This document shows, one piece after another, positions 1 to 9,242 of a stretch of DNA of 64,000 nt. The notes beneath the pieces are model-generated. The model did no database searches, was not told the DNA's origin, and saw only the letters and a program-made list of their open reading frames with translations. Each line of letters opens with the position of its first letter. The stretch's first letter is position 1. Source of the DNA: Burkholderiales bacterium (GTDB taxonomy: Bacteria > Pseudomonadota > Gammaproteobacteria > Burkholderiales > Burkholderiaceae_C); NCBI GenBank assembly GCA_016703325.1, contig JADJCH010000035.1, forward strand, positions 1 through 64,000, read 5' to 3'. A program made the position numbers and the translations under genes.

Positions 1-813
1 CGCGGCGATGCCCTGCCCATTGGGGGGCAGCTCATGGACCCGGTGGCCCAGCAAGTCCAGGCCGATCGGCTCCACCCAGTCGGCGCGGTGGGCCGACAGG
101 TCCTCCAGGCCCAGCGCGCCGCCGGCACCGCGCGCGGCCTGCACCAGCGCCTGTGCGATCTCGCCGCGGTAGAAGGCCTCACCCCGGCTGGCACCGATGG
201 CCCGCAGGGTGCGGGCCGCGCCGGGCAGGCAGAAGCGCTCGCCCACCTCGGGTGCCCGGCCGCGCGGCAGGAAGGCCTGGGCAAAACCGGGCTGGGAGGT
301 CAACTCCGGCTGGGCCGCCGCCGCGGCCCACTTGTGCTGCACCACCACCGGCACGGCAAAACCGCGCTCGGCCACCTCGGCCGCGGGCGCCATCAGGTCC
401 TGGAAGGGCAGCCGGCCGTGGCGCTCCCACAGCGCCACCCAGGCCGAGACCGCGCCCGGCACGGTCACGCTGTCCCAGCCCCTTGCGGGCGGCCGCCGGG
501 CAGCACTGCCGTACCGCTGGCTGAAGTACGCCGGCGTCCAGGCCAGCGGTGCCCGGCCGGAGGCGTTGAGCCCCTGCAGCTGCCCGCCGTCCCAGACCAG
601 CGCAAAGGCGTCCGAGCCCAGCCCGTTGCTGCAGGGCTCCACCACCGTCATCACCGCTGCGGCGGCCACCGCAGCGTCCACCGCACTGCCGCCCTGGCGC
701 AGCATCTGCAGCCCGGCCTGCGCAGCCAGCGGGTGCGAGGTGGCCACGCCGTTGCGGCCGAACACCGGCAGGCGGCGACTGGGGTAAGCGTTGAGGCAGG
801 AGAGAGACTTCAT
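1..813 (-). CDS. ggt: Gamma-glutamyltransferase, N-terminal part (gene runs off the window)
   Basis: The reverse strand encodes 271 codons from an ATG at 813 that stay open to base 1. The protein begins MKSLSCLNAYPSRR and carries GRNGVATSHPLAAQAGLQML, GGSAVDAAVAAA and EPCSNGLGSDAFALV, the hallmark start of the gamma-glutamyltranspeptidase family. These Ntn hydrolases cleave gamma-glutamyl bonds of glutathione and related compounds. The autoprocessing threonine and the small subunit lie outside the window. No signal peptide is visible, so it may be one of the cytoplasmic or metabolic GGT-like paralogues rather than the periplasmic enzyme. It is transcribed in the same direction as the glucokinase-regulator gene, 62 bases downstream of it. 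Family assignment is firm; substrate is not. Confidence 0.85.
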   Translation of the reverse strand, partial: MKSLSCLNAYPSRRLPVFGRNGVATSHPLAAQAGLQMLRQGGSAVDAAVAAAAVMTVVEPCSNGLGSDAFALVWDGGQLQGLNASGRAPLAWTPAYFSQRYGSAARRPPARGWDSVTVPGAVSAWVALWERHGRLPFQDLMAPAAEVAERGFAVPVVVQHKWAAAAAQPELTSQPGFAQAFLPRGRAPEVGERFCLPGAARTLRAIGASRGEAFYRGEIAQALVQAARGAGGALGLEDLSAHRADWVEPIGLDLLGHRVHELPPNGQGIAA

Positions 814-875
814 CGTGAATGGCCCGGATCGACCGCCGCAAACCGGCACCCGCCCGATTGTGCGGGCAAGCGGGC

Positions 876-2843
876 TCAGCGACCGTGCAGGCTCCAGTGA
901 GCCAGCGCGACACCCGAATGCGCGGCCTGCTCGGCGGCACGCTGGTGCGGCGCGGCGGTGGCACTGGAGTCCGTCGACGCAGCGGGGGGGGGCGGCTCGC
1001 CCATGGCACCGGCCTGCGCCGGTGCCGGCGTCTCCCGGGACTTGGCCGCCTCGACCACCTGACCATGCAGGCCGCGCCTGAGCGCCACGCCCAACGCGAG
1101 AACGTCGATGACGAGCAGGTAGAGGATGCGACTGATCATCACCAAAGGTGTGTCGTGTTCCTCGGCATGGTCGACCACCAGCGTCAGATCTGCCCGCCGC
1201 GCCAGCGGCGTGTGGCTGCCCGAGATTGCAATGACCACTGCACCCTGTGCTCGGGCCTGCTCCGCTGCCTCGATCAGATCGGCAGCGGAGCCACTTGCGC
1301 TGATGAACACGGCCGCATCGCCGCGTCGCAGCACCGCGGCGGCCGGACGCAGCAGACCCGCATCGGTGTGCACCCCACTGGGCACCCCCAGCCGCAGGAA
1401 CTTGATGTGAGCGTCCTGCGCCACCATGCCGTATTGGCTGAGTGCGAAGAACTCGACCCGCGAGGCCTCAAGCAGCCGGGTCAGCGCCTGCTCCAGGGCC
1501 TCCTCGCCCAGGCTCTCGCGCACCTGCCGGATCGCGGTGGAGGTGTTGTCCAGCACCTTGGTCCCCAGCTCCAGCATCGAGTCATCGTCGTGCACCTGGC
1601 TGTGTGTCACGGCCACGGAGCCGGCCAGGCCGGAGGCCAGCCTCAACTTGAAGTCCGAAAGACCATCGCAGCCCAGCGAGCGACAGAAGCGGATCACGGT
1701 CGGCTGGCTCACATCGGCCAGACGGGCGATCTCGGCGATCGGCTCGTTGAGCATCTGCCGCGGCATCTCGAGGACACGATCGGCCACGCGCCGCTCGGCC
1801 TTGGTCAGCGCATCGCGGGCGCGCCGGATTCGGTCCAGCACACTCGACCCCGGCCCGACCCGGCGCAGCTGCATCTCGAGGATCTCCGCCGCACCGCGCA
1901 GTGCCGCGTCCTCGTCGGTGATGACAAAGGTGGGGATGCCCGAGACGTAGGCACGAAAGCGCCCTTTGGACTCGAAGCGGGCACGAAAGCCCGAGCGGTC
2001 GAAACGCTCGCCCAGCCGCTGCACGATCTCGCCGCCGATGTAGACGCCCCCGAAGGCGCCGAGCGTCACTGCCAGGTTGGCCGCCACCGTACCGAGCATG
2101 CAGCAGAAGGCATCGACCACCTGCATGCACAGCGCATCTTCGCCCTCCAGCGCCAACCGCAGGATCTGCGCCGCATCCGGCGCCTGGGTGGAGGCTGCGC
2201 CCGCACCTCCGTCGCACGCCAAAGCCTCGTGGATCAGCTGCAGCCCGCTGCTCGACAGCAGGCGCTCGAAGGAAACGTGCGCAAAACGACACCGCACATG
2301 GGCGAGGATGCGGTCTTCCCGCTCATCGCAGGGGGAAAAGGCACAGTGCCCTCCCTCGGAACCCAGTGAAGTCCAGGTCTGCTCGCCCGGCACCAGGCCG
2401 GAGACGCCAAGGCCCGTGCCTGCGCCCAACACGGCCAGCACGCTGTTCTCCCTCACCAGGCCACCTCCGACCTGGCGCAACTGGTCGCGCCCCAGTTTCG
2501 GAATGGCCGAGGCCAGCGCGGTGAAGTCGTTGACCACCACCAGGGTCGTCAGTCCGAGCTGGTCACGCGCCTGTTCGATCGAGAAGTGCCAGTCGTGGTT
2601 GGTCATCTGCACCCAGTCACCCACAACCGGGTTCGCAATGGCCACCGCAGCGTGGATCACCGGCTGGGCCAGGGTCAGTCGTTCCAGGTAGGCCCGCACC
2701 GCCGACACGAAGTCGGGAAACCCGTCACAGGCCAGCACCATCCCCTGGCGCAGGACACCACGCCGGATCTCGAGCGCAAAACGCGCATGCGTCCCGTCAA
2801 TCTCCGCCACCAGCCGCGGCGATTCGAAGTCCATCGTCGTCAT
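876..2843 (-). CDS. glk: Bifunctional glucokinase / RpiR-family (HexR-type) transcriptional regulator
   Basis: A 655-residue fusion. Residues 1-325 are a ROK-unrelated bacterial glucokinase (Pfam Glk type) with AEIDGTHARFAL, VVNDFTALA, LGAGTGLGVSGL and GSEGGHCAFSP. Residues about 345-420 are an RpiR N-terminal helix-turn-helix (IAEIARLADVSQPTVIRFCR), and about 460-600 a SIS sugar-phosphate-binding domain (ISASGSAADLIEAAEQA). The first half phosphorylates glucose to glucose-6-phosphate. The second half resembles HexR, a repressor of Entner-Doudoroff and glucose genes that responds to 2-keto-3-deoxy-6-phosphogluconate in other proteobacteria. This fused arrangement is known from Burkholderiales. 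The ATG at 2843 has a GAGGG element about 8 bases upstream. A HexR-like palindrome sits 113 bases upstream, consistent with autoregulation. It faces the amylase/maltodextrin genes head to head. Confidence 0.93.
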   Translation of the reverse strand: MTTMDFESPRLVAEIDGTHARFALEIRRGVLRQGMVLACDGFPDFVSAVRAYLERLTLAQPVIHAAVAIANPVVGDWVQMTNHDWHFSIEQARDQLGLTTLVVVNDFTALASAIPKLGRDQLRQVGGGLVRENSVLAVLGAGTGLGVSGLVPGEQTWTSLGSEGGHCAFSPCDEREDRILAHVRCRFAHVSFERLLSSSGLQLIHEALACDGGAGAASTQAPDAAQILRLALEGEDALCMQVVDAFCCMLGTVAANLAVTLGAFGGVYIGGEIVQRLGERFDRSGFRARFESKGRFRAYVSGIPTFVITDEDAALRGAAEILEMQLRRVGPGSSVLDRIRRARDALTKAERRVADRVLEMPRQMLNEPIAEIARLADVSQPTVIRFCRSLGCDGLSDFKLRLASGLAGSVAVTHSQVHDDDSMLELGTKVLDNTSTAIRQVRESLGEEALEQALTRLLEASRVEFFALSQYGMVAQDAHIKFLRLGVPSGVHTDAGLLRPAAAVLRRGDAAVFISASGSAADLIEAAEQARAQGAVVIAISGSHTPLARRADLTLVVDHAEEHDTPLVMISRILYLLVIDVLALGVALRRGLHGQVVEAAKSRETPAPAQAGAMGEPPPPAASTDSSATAAPHQRAAEQAAHSGVALAHWSLHGR

Positions 2844-2955
2844 GTCTCGTCCCTCAACCCTTCAGGGCATGCCGGACCCCACCGGTCCCATCCGATTCCA
2901 TCGAAGCCCCGCCGGCCATCCGGGACAAGAGCAACCCGCCCGGATCCTGAAGTGA

Positions 2956-2970
2956 TGTAGTGAAACAACA
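2956..2970. promoter_or_regulatory. Candidate HexR operator, site 1
   Basis: TGTAGTGAAACAACA, one mismatch from the palindrome TGTAGT-N3-ACTACA. It lies in the 362-base divergent gap (2844-3205) between the glucokinase/HexR fusion and the amylase gene. Apart from this and site 2, I see no other clear signal in that gap. HexR sites in other proteobacteria have the general form TGTAnT-N3-AnTACA, so the assignment to the neighbouring RpiR domain is inference from form and position. Confidence 0.5.
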
Positions 2971-3096
2971 TCGATCCCCCAGGAAGACCAGAGAGCAACA
3001 GGAAGAATCCAGGCACTCAGGGGAAATTGTGGCACGTCAATCTAGAGGGAAGGCAAGTGGAGTTTCATGTGCACGGGTTTCCACCATGTCCATTTA

Positions 3097-3111
3097 CGTA
3101 GTTCAGCTACA
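3097..3111. promoter_or_regulatory. Candidate HexR operator, site 2
   Basis: CGTAGTTCAGCTACA, two mismatches from TGTAGT-N3-ACTACA and almost identical to site 3 at 16122. It is 94 bases before the chosen amylase start at 3206. An in-frame ATG at 3086 would place the operator inside the coding region, which argues for the later start. Confidence 0.5.
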
Positions 3112-3205
3112 AGAATCCTTCCAAGGATCAACAGACCCTGTCCCCTTCGGACGCGACCTGGCCAGACCGCTTCCGGACAACCACCGCTCACCACCGCCTG
3201 CACCG

Positions 3206-4753
3206 ATGCCGCTCCATTCCCACGCCGATCGAGACACCTCAGGGACAGGCGCACGGTACGCAGCCGCCTTGCGCTCGCTCATGCTGGCCTGCTGTCTCGC
3301 CCTGCTGGGCGGCGTGTGTGCAGCGGCAGACTGGTCTCGCGAAGTCATGTACTTCGTGCTGATCGACCGTTTCGCCGACGGCGACCCGACCAACAACCAG
3401 GGCGTGGACCGGCGCAACCCCGGCGGCTGGCACGGCGGCGACCTGAAGGGACTGACACAGCAGCTCGACGAGTTGCGCGACCTGGGCGTCACCGCGCTGT
3501 GGATCAATCCGGTGCAGCTGCAGCAGGCCAGGGGCATGACGGCGCAGGCCGCCGGGGCCGAGTGGTTCACCCACGAGGGCTTCCACGGCTACTGGATCCA
3601 GGACTTCGAGCAGATGGATCCGCATTTCGGCAGCGAGGCGGACCTGAAGCGGCTGGTGGACGAGGCGCGCAAGCGCGGCATCAAGGTGGTGCTGGACGTG
3701 GTCATCAACCACGCCGGCTACAGCAGCCGCTACAGCGAACGCCGGACCGCCTCCGGCGAGCCCTGGCTGCGCCAGGGCGAAGGCAACTGCGAGGTCGACG
3801 CGATCCGCTGCGCGGTGGGCGGCCTGCCCGACTTCCGCACCGAGATCCCCGAGGTGCGCGACCACCTGATCGGCGCGAACATCGCCCTGGCCCGGCGCAG
3901 CGGCGTGGCCGGATTCCGGCTCGACACCTACAAGCATGTGTCCGGCGACGTCTGGGCCGAACACCGCCGCCGCACCCGCGAGGCGCTGGGGCGCGACTTC
4001 TTCCTGCTGGCCGAGCACTGGGGCGGCGACGCGCAGTCGCTGGACGGCTTCTTCGAGCGCGACGAGGTGGATGCCGGCTTCGACTTCAGCTTCAAGGGCA
4101 ACTGCGAGTCCTGGGTCACCGGGCGGGGCCGCACCGTGGCCTATGCCGCCTACCTGCGTGGGCGTCACAAGGTCCGGCCCGGATACCTGCTGGCGCACTA
4201 CCTGTCGTCGCACGACGAACCCATGATGCTGGGCAACCTGCAGGGCAATCGCAGCCTCAAACGGCTGTGTGTGGCGCTGCAGATGACTTCGCTGGGCATG
4301 CCCGTCATCTACTACGGAGAGGAAGTGGCGCGCGGCGGACACGACTGGCCCTTCAACCGCAACGACATGCCCTGGGGCGATCGCGACATCCTTCCCGGCA
4401 AGGGTGTGGCGCGCGACGAAGGCATGCGTGATCACTACAAGCGCCTGATCGCGATCCGCCGCCAGCACCCGGCCCTGAGTACCGGCAGCTACACGATGCT
4501 GACCCAACCGGCCGACCGCGCGCTGGCCTTCGGGCGTGAAACCGCCGCAGGTGACGACCGCGTCATCGTGCTGGCCAACCGCGAGAACGGTACGGTCGGC
4601 GCAGACGTGGGCCTGCCCACCGGCTGGCCCGCCGGCCGCTGGACAGACCGTCTCAGCGGCGACACCTTCGACCTGGTCGATGGCCGACTCAAGACCGAAC
4701 TGCTGGCCCGCTCGGTGCGCATCCTCGTGCCCTCCAACGCGGCGCCCCGCTAA
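3206..4753 (+). CDS. Secreted GH13 alpha-amylase family enzyme
   Basis: A 515-residue glycoside hydrolase family 13 protein acting on alpha-1,4-glucans. The frame is open from 2960, but a start at 3206, or at 3281 directly before the hydrophobic segment, gives a proper signal peptide ending near GVCAAA. With the 3206 start the catalytic set is Asp240 (GFRLDTYKH, nucleophile), Glu270 (LLAEHWGG, acid/base) and Asp337 (SSHDEP). Region I is VVINHAG. The C-terminus is a short beta-sandwich typical of GH13. No carbohydrate-binding module is seen. It starts the run amylase-malK-malE-malF-malG-DOMON-porin on the same strand, 24 bases before malK, so co-transcription is likely. Exact product specificity (amylase, cyclomaltodextrinase-like or maltogenic) cannot be read from sequence alone. 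Confidence 0.88.
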   Translation: MPLHSHADRDTSGTGARYAAALRSLMLACCLALLGGVCAAADWSREVMYFVLIDRFADGDPTNNQGVDRRNPGGWHGGDLKGLTQQLDELRDLGVTALWINPVQLQQARGMTAQAAGAEWFTHEGFHGYWIQDFEQMDPHFGSEADLKRLVDEARKRGIKVVLDVVINHAGYSSRYSERRTASGEPWLRQGEGNCEVDAIRCAVGGLPDFRTEIPEVRDHLIGANIALARRSGVAGFRLDTYKHVSGDVWAEHRRRTREALGRDFFLLAEHWGGDAQSLDGFFERDEVDAGFDFSFKGNCESWVTGRGRTVAYAAYLRGRHKVRPGYLLAHYLSSHDEPMMLGNLQGNRSLKRLCVALQMTSLGMPVIYYGEEVARGGHDWPFNRNDMPWGDRDILPGKGVARDEGMRDHYKRLIAIRRQHPALSTGSYTMLTQPADRALAFGRETAAGDDRVIVLANRENGTVGADVGLPTGWPAGRWTDRLSGDTFDLVDGRLKTELLARSVRILVPSNAAPR

Positions 4754-4777
4754 CCACGACCTGCCACGCCCTCACCC

Positions 4778-5896
4778 ATGGCATCGATCACACTGGACCA
4801 TCTGGGAAAGTCCTACACCGCCGGTGTGGATGTCATCCGCGACTTGAGTTTCGACATCAAGGACGGTGAGTTCATGGTCTTCGTCGGCCCATCGGGCTGC
4901 GGCAAGTCGACCGTGCTGCGCATGATTGCCGGGCTGGAGACCGTCACCCGCGGGCGCCTGCTGATCGGTGAACGGGTGGTCAACGATGTGCACCCGAAGG
5001 ATCGCGACATCGCGATGGTGTTCCAGAGTTATGCGCTGTATCCGCACATGACGGTGTACGACAACATCGCCTTCGGACTGCAGATCCGCAAGATGCCGGA
5101 GCCCGAGATCCGCCGTCGGGTGCAGGAGGCTGCCGACACCCTCGGCCTGAACGACTTCCTGGACCGCAAACCCAAGGCGCTGTCGGGCGGGCAACGCCAG
5201 CGTGTGGCCCTGGGACGCGCAATCGTGCGCAACCCGTCGGTGTTCCTCTTCGACGAGCCGCTTTCCAACCTGGACGCGGAGTTGCGGGTGCACATGCGTG
5301 CGGAGCTGTCCAAGCTGCAGCGGCGGCTGAAGACCACCACCGTCTATGTGACCCATGACCAGGTCGAGGCCATGACGATGGGCCACCGCATCGCGGTGCT
5401 GCGCCCCTGCGGCAGCGACCCCAACGTGACCAACCTGACCCAGGTGGGCACACCCATGGAGATCTACGACCGGCCCGCAAACCTCTTCACCGCCGGGTTC
5501 ATGGGTACACCGAAGATGAACCTGCTCAAGGCACGGCTGGCCGACGACAGCGCCGAGGTGCTGCTCTACGGCGTGCGCATCCCCGTGCCGGCGGCACTGC
5601 GAGAGGTGGCACTGCGCCACAAGGGCCGGCCGGTGGTGCTGGGCATCCGGCCGGAACACCTGGGTCTGGCGCATGAAATCGACTGGGCCAGCGACACGGC
5701 ACTCAGCGGCAACGTCGAGATCCTCGAACCGCTGGGCCATGAGGTGATCGTGCACTTCGATGTGCAAGGCCAAACCGTGGCCGGCCGACTGAGGAGCCAC
5801 CACGGCATGCCCAGCCCCGGCGAGTCCATCACGCTGCAGGTGCGCTGCGAGGCCATCCACCTGTTCGACCCGACCACGGAGAAGCGCCTGGAGTGA
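4778..5896 (+). CDS. malK: Maltodextrin ABC transporter ATP-binding protein (MalK/UgpC type)
   Basis: A 372-residue ABC ATPase that powers uptake by the MalFG channel on the inner face of the membrane. It shows Walker A (GPSGCGKST, near residue 37), the Q-loop FQSYALYPH, signature LSGGQRQRVALGRA, Walker B VFLFDEPLSNLD and the switch YVTHDQ. From about residue 235 a TOBE/OB regulatory domain follows (VVLGIRPEHLGL). Length matches the MalK/UgpC/MsmK class. An insertion around RPCGSDPNVTNLTQ follows the D-loop region, where related proteins have a shorter turn. Context with MalE, MalF, MalG and amylases supports alpha-glucoside transport over glycerol-phosphate transport. Confidence 0.93.
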   Translation: MASITLDHLGKSYTAGVDVIRDLSFDIKDGEFMVFVGPSGCGKSTVLRMIAGLETVTRGRLLIGERVVNDVHPKDRDIAMVFQSYALYPHMTVYDNIAFGLQIRKMPEPEIRRRVQEAADTLGLNDFLDRKPKALSGGQRQRVALGRAIVRNPSVFLFDEPLSNLDAELRVHMRAELSKLQRRLKTTTVYVTHDQVEAMTMGHRIAVLRPCGSDPNVTNLTQVGTPMEIYDRPANLFTAGFMGTPKMNLLKARLADDSAEVLLYGVRIPVPAALREVALRHKGRPVVLGIRPEHLGLAHEIDWASDTALSGNVEILEPLGHEVIVHFDVQGQTVAGRLRSHHGMPSPGESITLQVRCEAIHLFDPTTEKRLE

Positions 5897-5992
5897 GGCG
5901 CGGCACACAAGTGTCCTGTGCCCCCGTCACGCAGTCAGCCTGACCCCTCGAAAAGTCACCTCTTGCACCCCTTCCATCGGAGCAGCTCCACC

Positions 5993-7213
5993 ATGAAGTT
6001 CCCGACCCGCACACTGATTGCTGCCGCCGTCTTTTCGCTGGCAGGTTCGGCCCTGGCTCAGGGCAAGGAAATCGTGATCTGGCACGCCTACCGGGCCGCG
6101 GAGAAGGCCGCCTTCGAGAAGGTGCTCGAGCAGTTCGCGAAGTCCCCGGCCGCCAAGGGCATGAAGGTGTCCGCGCTGGCCATCCCCTACGACGCCTACG
6201 CCGACAAGATCAGCGCCGCTGTACCGCGCGGCAAGGGCCCGGACGTCTTCATCTATGCCCAGGACCGCCTGGGCGGCTGGATCGAGGCGGGCAAGACGGT
6301 GGAGTCGATCGACTTCTTCGTCGACAAGGCCACCCGTGATCGGCTGCTGCCCGGAATGATCGACGCAATGACCTACAAGGGCAGCGTCTGGGGCCTGCCG
6401 ATCAACTACAAGATGCCCACGCTGATCTACAACAAGGACCTGGTCAAGGCCCCGCCGAAAACCACCGGCGAGATGGTCAAGCTGGCCAAGTCCCTGACCA
6501 ACACCGGCAGCGGGCGCTACGGGCTGGCGTACTGGTACACCAACTTCTACTTCCATTCGGCGTTGATGAACGCGTTCGGGGGAGCGGTGTTCGACAAGGA
6601 CGGCAAGCTCACGATCAACAGCCCGGCCACCGTCGCCTCGCTCAACCAGATGATGACCTGGTACAAGACCGACGGCATCATGCCCACCGAACCCAGCGAG
6701 GCGCTGATCGCCTCGATGTTCAACGAAGGCAAGGCCGCCATGGTCATCAACGGGCCCTGGTTCGTCGGCGACATCGACAAGAAGATCAATGTGGGCTTCG
6801 CCACGCTTCCGGTGGTGGACGCCAGCAAGAAGGCGATGCGGCCCTGGATGACCATCGAGGGCGCCTACATCGCCGCCAGCTCTGCGCACAAGGACGTGGC
6901 CTACGAGTTGGTCAAGCACCTGACCAGTGAGGAAGCCGGCCTGGTGCTGGCCACTGAAGGCCGGCAACTGCACACCAACAAGGCGATCTACAGCAACCCC
7001 AAGGTGTCGGGTGACCCGGTTCTGAAGGCCTTCCGCGAACAACTCGACGAGGCCGAGCCGATGCCCAACCGCCCCGAGATGACCATGGTCTGGTCACCTG
7101 CAACCACGGCCATGAACAAGATCGTCAAGGGCAACGCCAGCGTCGATGCTGCGCTGAAGGAAGCCGCCGGGAGCATCCAGGAGAGCATCTCCGCCTTGCG
7201 CAAGGGCAAGTGA
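5993..7213 (+). CDS. malE: Maltose/maltodextrin-binding periplasmic protein
   Basis: A 406-residue family 1 extracellular solute-binding protein. The ATG at 5993 is followed by a classical signal peptide (RTLIAAAVFSLAGSALAQG) and has GGAG about 10 bases upstream; the frame is open from 5918, but that would bury the signal. Body motifs include IVIWHAYR near the mature N-terminus, GPDVFIYAQDRLGGW, GLPINYKMPTLIYNKDL and AAMVINGPWF, closely like maltodextrin-binding proteins. It would capture maltose and maltodextrins in the periplasm and deliver them to MalFG. It lies between malK and malF in the same operon. Confidence 0.92.
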   Translation: MKFPTRTLIAAAVFSLAGSALAQGKEIVIWHAYRAAEKAAFEKVLEQFAKSPAAKGMKVSALAIPYDAYADKISAAVPRGKGPDVFIYAQDRLGGWIEAGKTVESIDFFVDKATRDRLLPGMIDAMTYKGSVWGLPINYKMPTLIYNKDLVKAPPKTTGEMVKLAKSLTNTGSGRYGLAYWYTNFYFHSALMNAFGGAVFDKDGKLTINSPATVASLNQMMTWYKTDGIMPTEPSEALIASMFNEGKAAMVINGPWFVGDIDKKINVGFATLPVVDASKKAMRPWMTIEGAYIAASSAHKDVAYELVKHLTSEEAGLVLATEGRQLHTNKAIYSNPKVSGDPVLKAFREQLDEAEPMPNRPEMTMVWSPATTAMNKIVKGNASVDAALKEAAGSIQESISALRKGK

Positions 7214-7287
7214 GCCCGCGCGGCGCTGCACCGTTCCAGATTCCCCCCCCGGATCTTCCTGTCTCCTTCAAAGCGGCCTGACCCTCC

Positions 7288-9234
7288 ATGAAACGGCTCT
7301 CCGGCACCGCATCGCTGGGACTGGGTATCGCACTGGCCGTCGTGCTGGCGCTGTCGGCCTGGCTGACCTCCAGCGTCGGGCGCGATCTGTCGCAGGCGCA
7401 GCAGCAGCGCGACGCCGTGCTGCTGACCCATGCGCTGGCATCCACACTGGAAGGCGTGGACGCCGACACCGCCGCCCGACGCGTGGGGCAGTTCCTGTCG
7501 GCCCACCCTGCCATCGAGTCGGTGCAGGTGGTGTCCGGGCGGGAACTCACCGCCTCCTCACGGCCGCAGGATCAGGCCCCTCGCAGCCTGCAGCGGGAAG
7601 AGAAGCCGCTGTTCGACCTCAGCAACGAACTGCGCAGTGCGGAGGAAACCAATCGCAAGGAGGGCAGTGTCACCAAGAAGACCCTGCGTGCAGAGCTGGG
7701 GCTGAATACGCTGGCTGTCGTCAGCGTGCCGTTGCGCAGCGGTGGCGAAGTGACCGGCATGGTGCAGGCCAGGGTCCGCAGCACTGCAGCTGCGGCAACA
7801 GCGGCTGCAGCTTCGGATTCGCAGCGGCCAGCACCCGCCGGCATGGGCCTGGGCGGGGCCCTGACCCTGCTGGCCGCCGCACTGGGCGTGGGCGTGCTGC
7901 TGCGCATCCGCCCTGAGCAGCAGCGCTTCGATCTGGGCCGGGCACTCGCCCTGGTGGTGATGATCGGCGCGGCCGCATACTTCCAGCAGGGACTGCAGCA
8001 ATCGCTGGCGCAGCGACACCAGACCGAAGTCGAACAAACCGCCCGGCTGCAAGGTGCTGTGGCCGCCACCCATGCCGCGGTCACCGGTTCGGCCAGTGCA
8101 GCCCAGGCCACCACCAGCGCCTGGGACACCGACACCTACGGGCGACCGCTGGGCCTGATCTCCGGAGATGGCCGCCCCCTGGCCAAAGCCGACGACGCGA
8201 TGGCCAGCCACAGCCGATTCCTGTCGCGCAGCTTCTGGGCAATCAATGCCCTGGGTGTGGCGCTGCTGCTGTTCTTCGTACAGGGCTGGGCAGGCCGATC
8301 AGCCCGGGCGCTGCGCGACAACGCCACCGCCTATGCCTACGTCACGCCGGCCATGCTGGGCATGCTGGTGCTGGTGTTCTTCCCGTTCTTCTACGGCATC
8401 TCGCTGGCCTTCACCGACACCACGCTGTTCAACGAGCAGCTGCCCTTCCGGGAGCGCTGGATCGGGCTGCAGAACTTCGTCTCGATCCTGGGCGACTTCG
8501 ACATCGTGCGCAGCAGCGTCGAAGGCACGGTGGTGAACTACTCCAACTTCTACTGGACGTTGATGATGACGGTGATCTGGACGATCACCAACGTCACCAT
8601 CGGAGTCACCTTCGGCTTCCTGCTGGCCTTGGCACTGAACACGGAAGGGTTCAAGGGCAAGACCATCTACCGCGTGCTGCTGATCCTGCCCTGGGCCATC
8701 CCGAACTACATCACCGCGCTGGTCTGGCGCGGCATGTTCCACCCGCAGTTCGGCGTGATCAACCAGTTCCTGCAGATGTTCGGCCTGGAGCCGGTGCGCT
8801 GGTTCGACGGCGTGGTCAGCGCCTTCATGACCGGCCTGATCACCAACGGCTGGCTCAGTTTCCCCTTCATGATGGTGGTGATCCTGGGCGCGCTGCAGTC
8901 CATCCCGAAGGACATGTACGAAGCCGCCGAGGTCGAGGGCGCCAGCCGCTGGCAGCAGTTCCGCAGCATCACGCTGCCGCTGCTGCGGCCCACCCTGGTA
9001 CCGGCGGTGGTGCTGTCGGTGGTGTGGACCTTCAACATGTTCAACATCATCTTCCTGGTGAGCGGCGGCGAGCCCGGCGGCGCGAACGAGATCCTGATCA
9101 CCAAGGCCTACAAGATTGCCTTCGAGCAGTATCAGTACGCCTATGCGGCTGCCTACTCGACGGTGATCTTCATCATCCTGCTCGTGTACGGCTACTTCCA
9201 GACGCGCCTGACCCGTGCGACCGAAAGTTACTGA
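7288..9234 (+). CDS. malF: MalF-type maltodextrin permease with a long N-terminal membrane/periplasmic extension
   Basis: 648 residues. The permease core begins near residue 349 (AYVTPAMLGMLVLVFFPFFYGI) and contains the EAA coupling loop near residue 543 (EAAEVEGASRWQQF). The first 345 residues hold one hydrophobic segment (about 8-27), a polar stretch of about 150 residues, two closely spaced segments (about 190-240), another polar stretch rich in Gln, Thr and Ala, and a further segment (about 310-332). E. coli MalF has 514 residues with its extra periplasmic domain placed differently. The polar stretch at 30-180 resembles sensor-like extracytoplasmic regions (RDLSQAQQQRDAVLLTHALA), but I recognise no family. 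ATG at 7288 follows an open 74-base gap after malE. Confidence 0.88.
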   Translation: MKRLSGTASLGLGIALAVVLALSAWLTSSVGRDLSQAQQQRDAVLLTHALASTLEGVDADTAARRVGQFLSAHPAIESVQVVSGRELTASSRPQDQAPRSLQREEKPLFDLSNELRSAEETNRKEGSVTKKTLRAELGLNTLAVVSVPLRSGGEVTGMVQARVRSTAAAATAAAASDSQRPAPAGMGLGGALTLLAAALGVGVLLRIRPEQQRFDLGRALALVVMIGAAAYFQQGLQQSLAQRHQTEVEQTARLQGAVAATHAAVTGSASAAQATTSAWDTDTYGRPLGLISGDGRPLAKADDAMASHSRFLSRSFWAINALGVALLLFFVQGWAGRSARALRDNATAYAYVTPAMLGMLVLVFFPFFYGISLAFTDTTLFNEQLPFRERWIGLQNFVSILGDFDIVRSSVEGTVVNYSNFYWTLMMTVIWTITNVTIGVTFGFLLALALNTEGFKGKTIYRVLLILPWAIPNYITALVWRGMFHPQFGVINQFLQMFGLEPVRWFDGVVSAFMTGLITNGWLSFPFMMVVILGALQSIPKDMYEAAEVEGASRWQQFRSITLPLLRPTLVPAVVLSVVWTFNMFNIIFLVSGGEPGGANEILITKAYKIAFEQYQYAYAAAYSTVIFIILLVYGYFQTRLTRATESY

Positions 9235-9242
9235 GGCAAACC

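Noticed and set aside
3086..3205. Amylase translation start at ATG 3086
   Set aside because: It would place the operator-like palindrome inside the gene and put 65 polar residues before the signal peptide.
5900..5992. A LacI-type operator in the malK-malE gap
   Set aside because: Only partial symmetry (ACACAAGTGT) and no second copy near other genes of the island.
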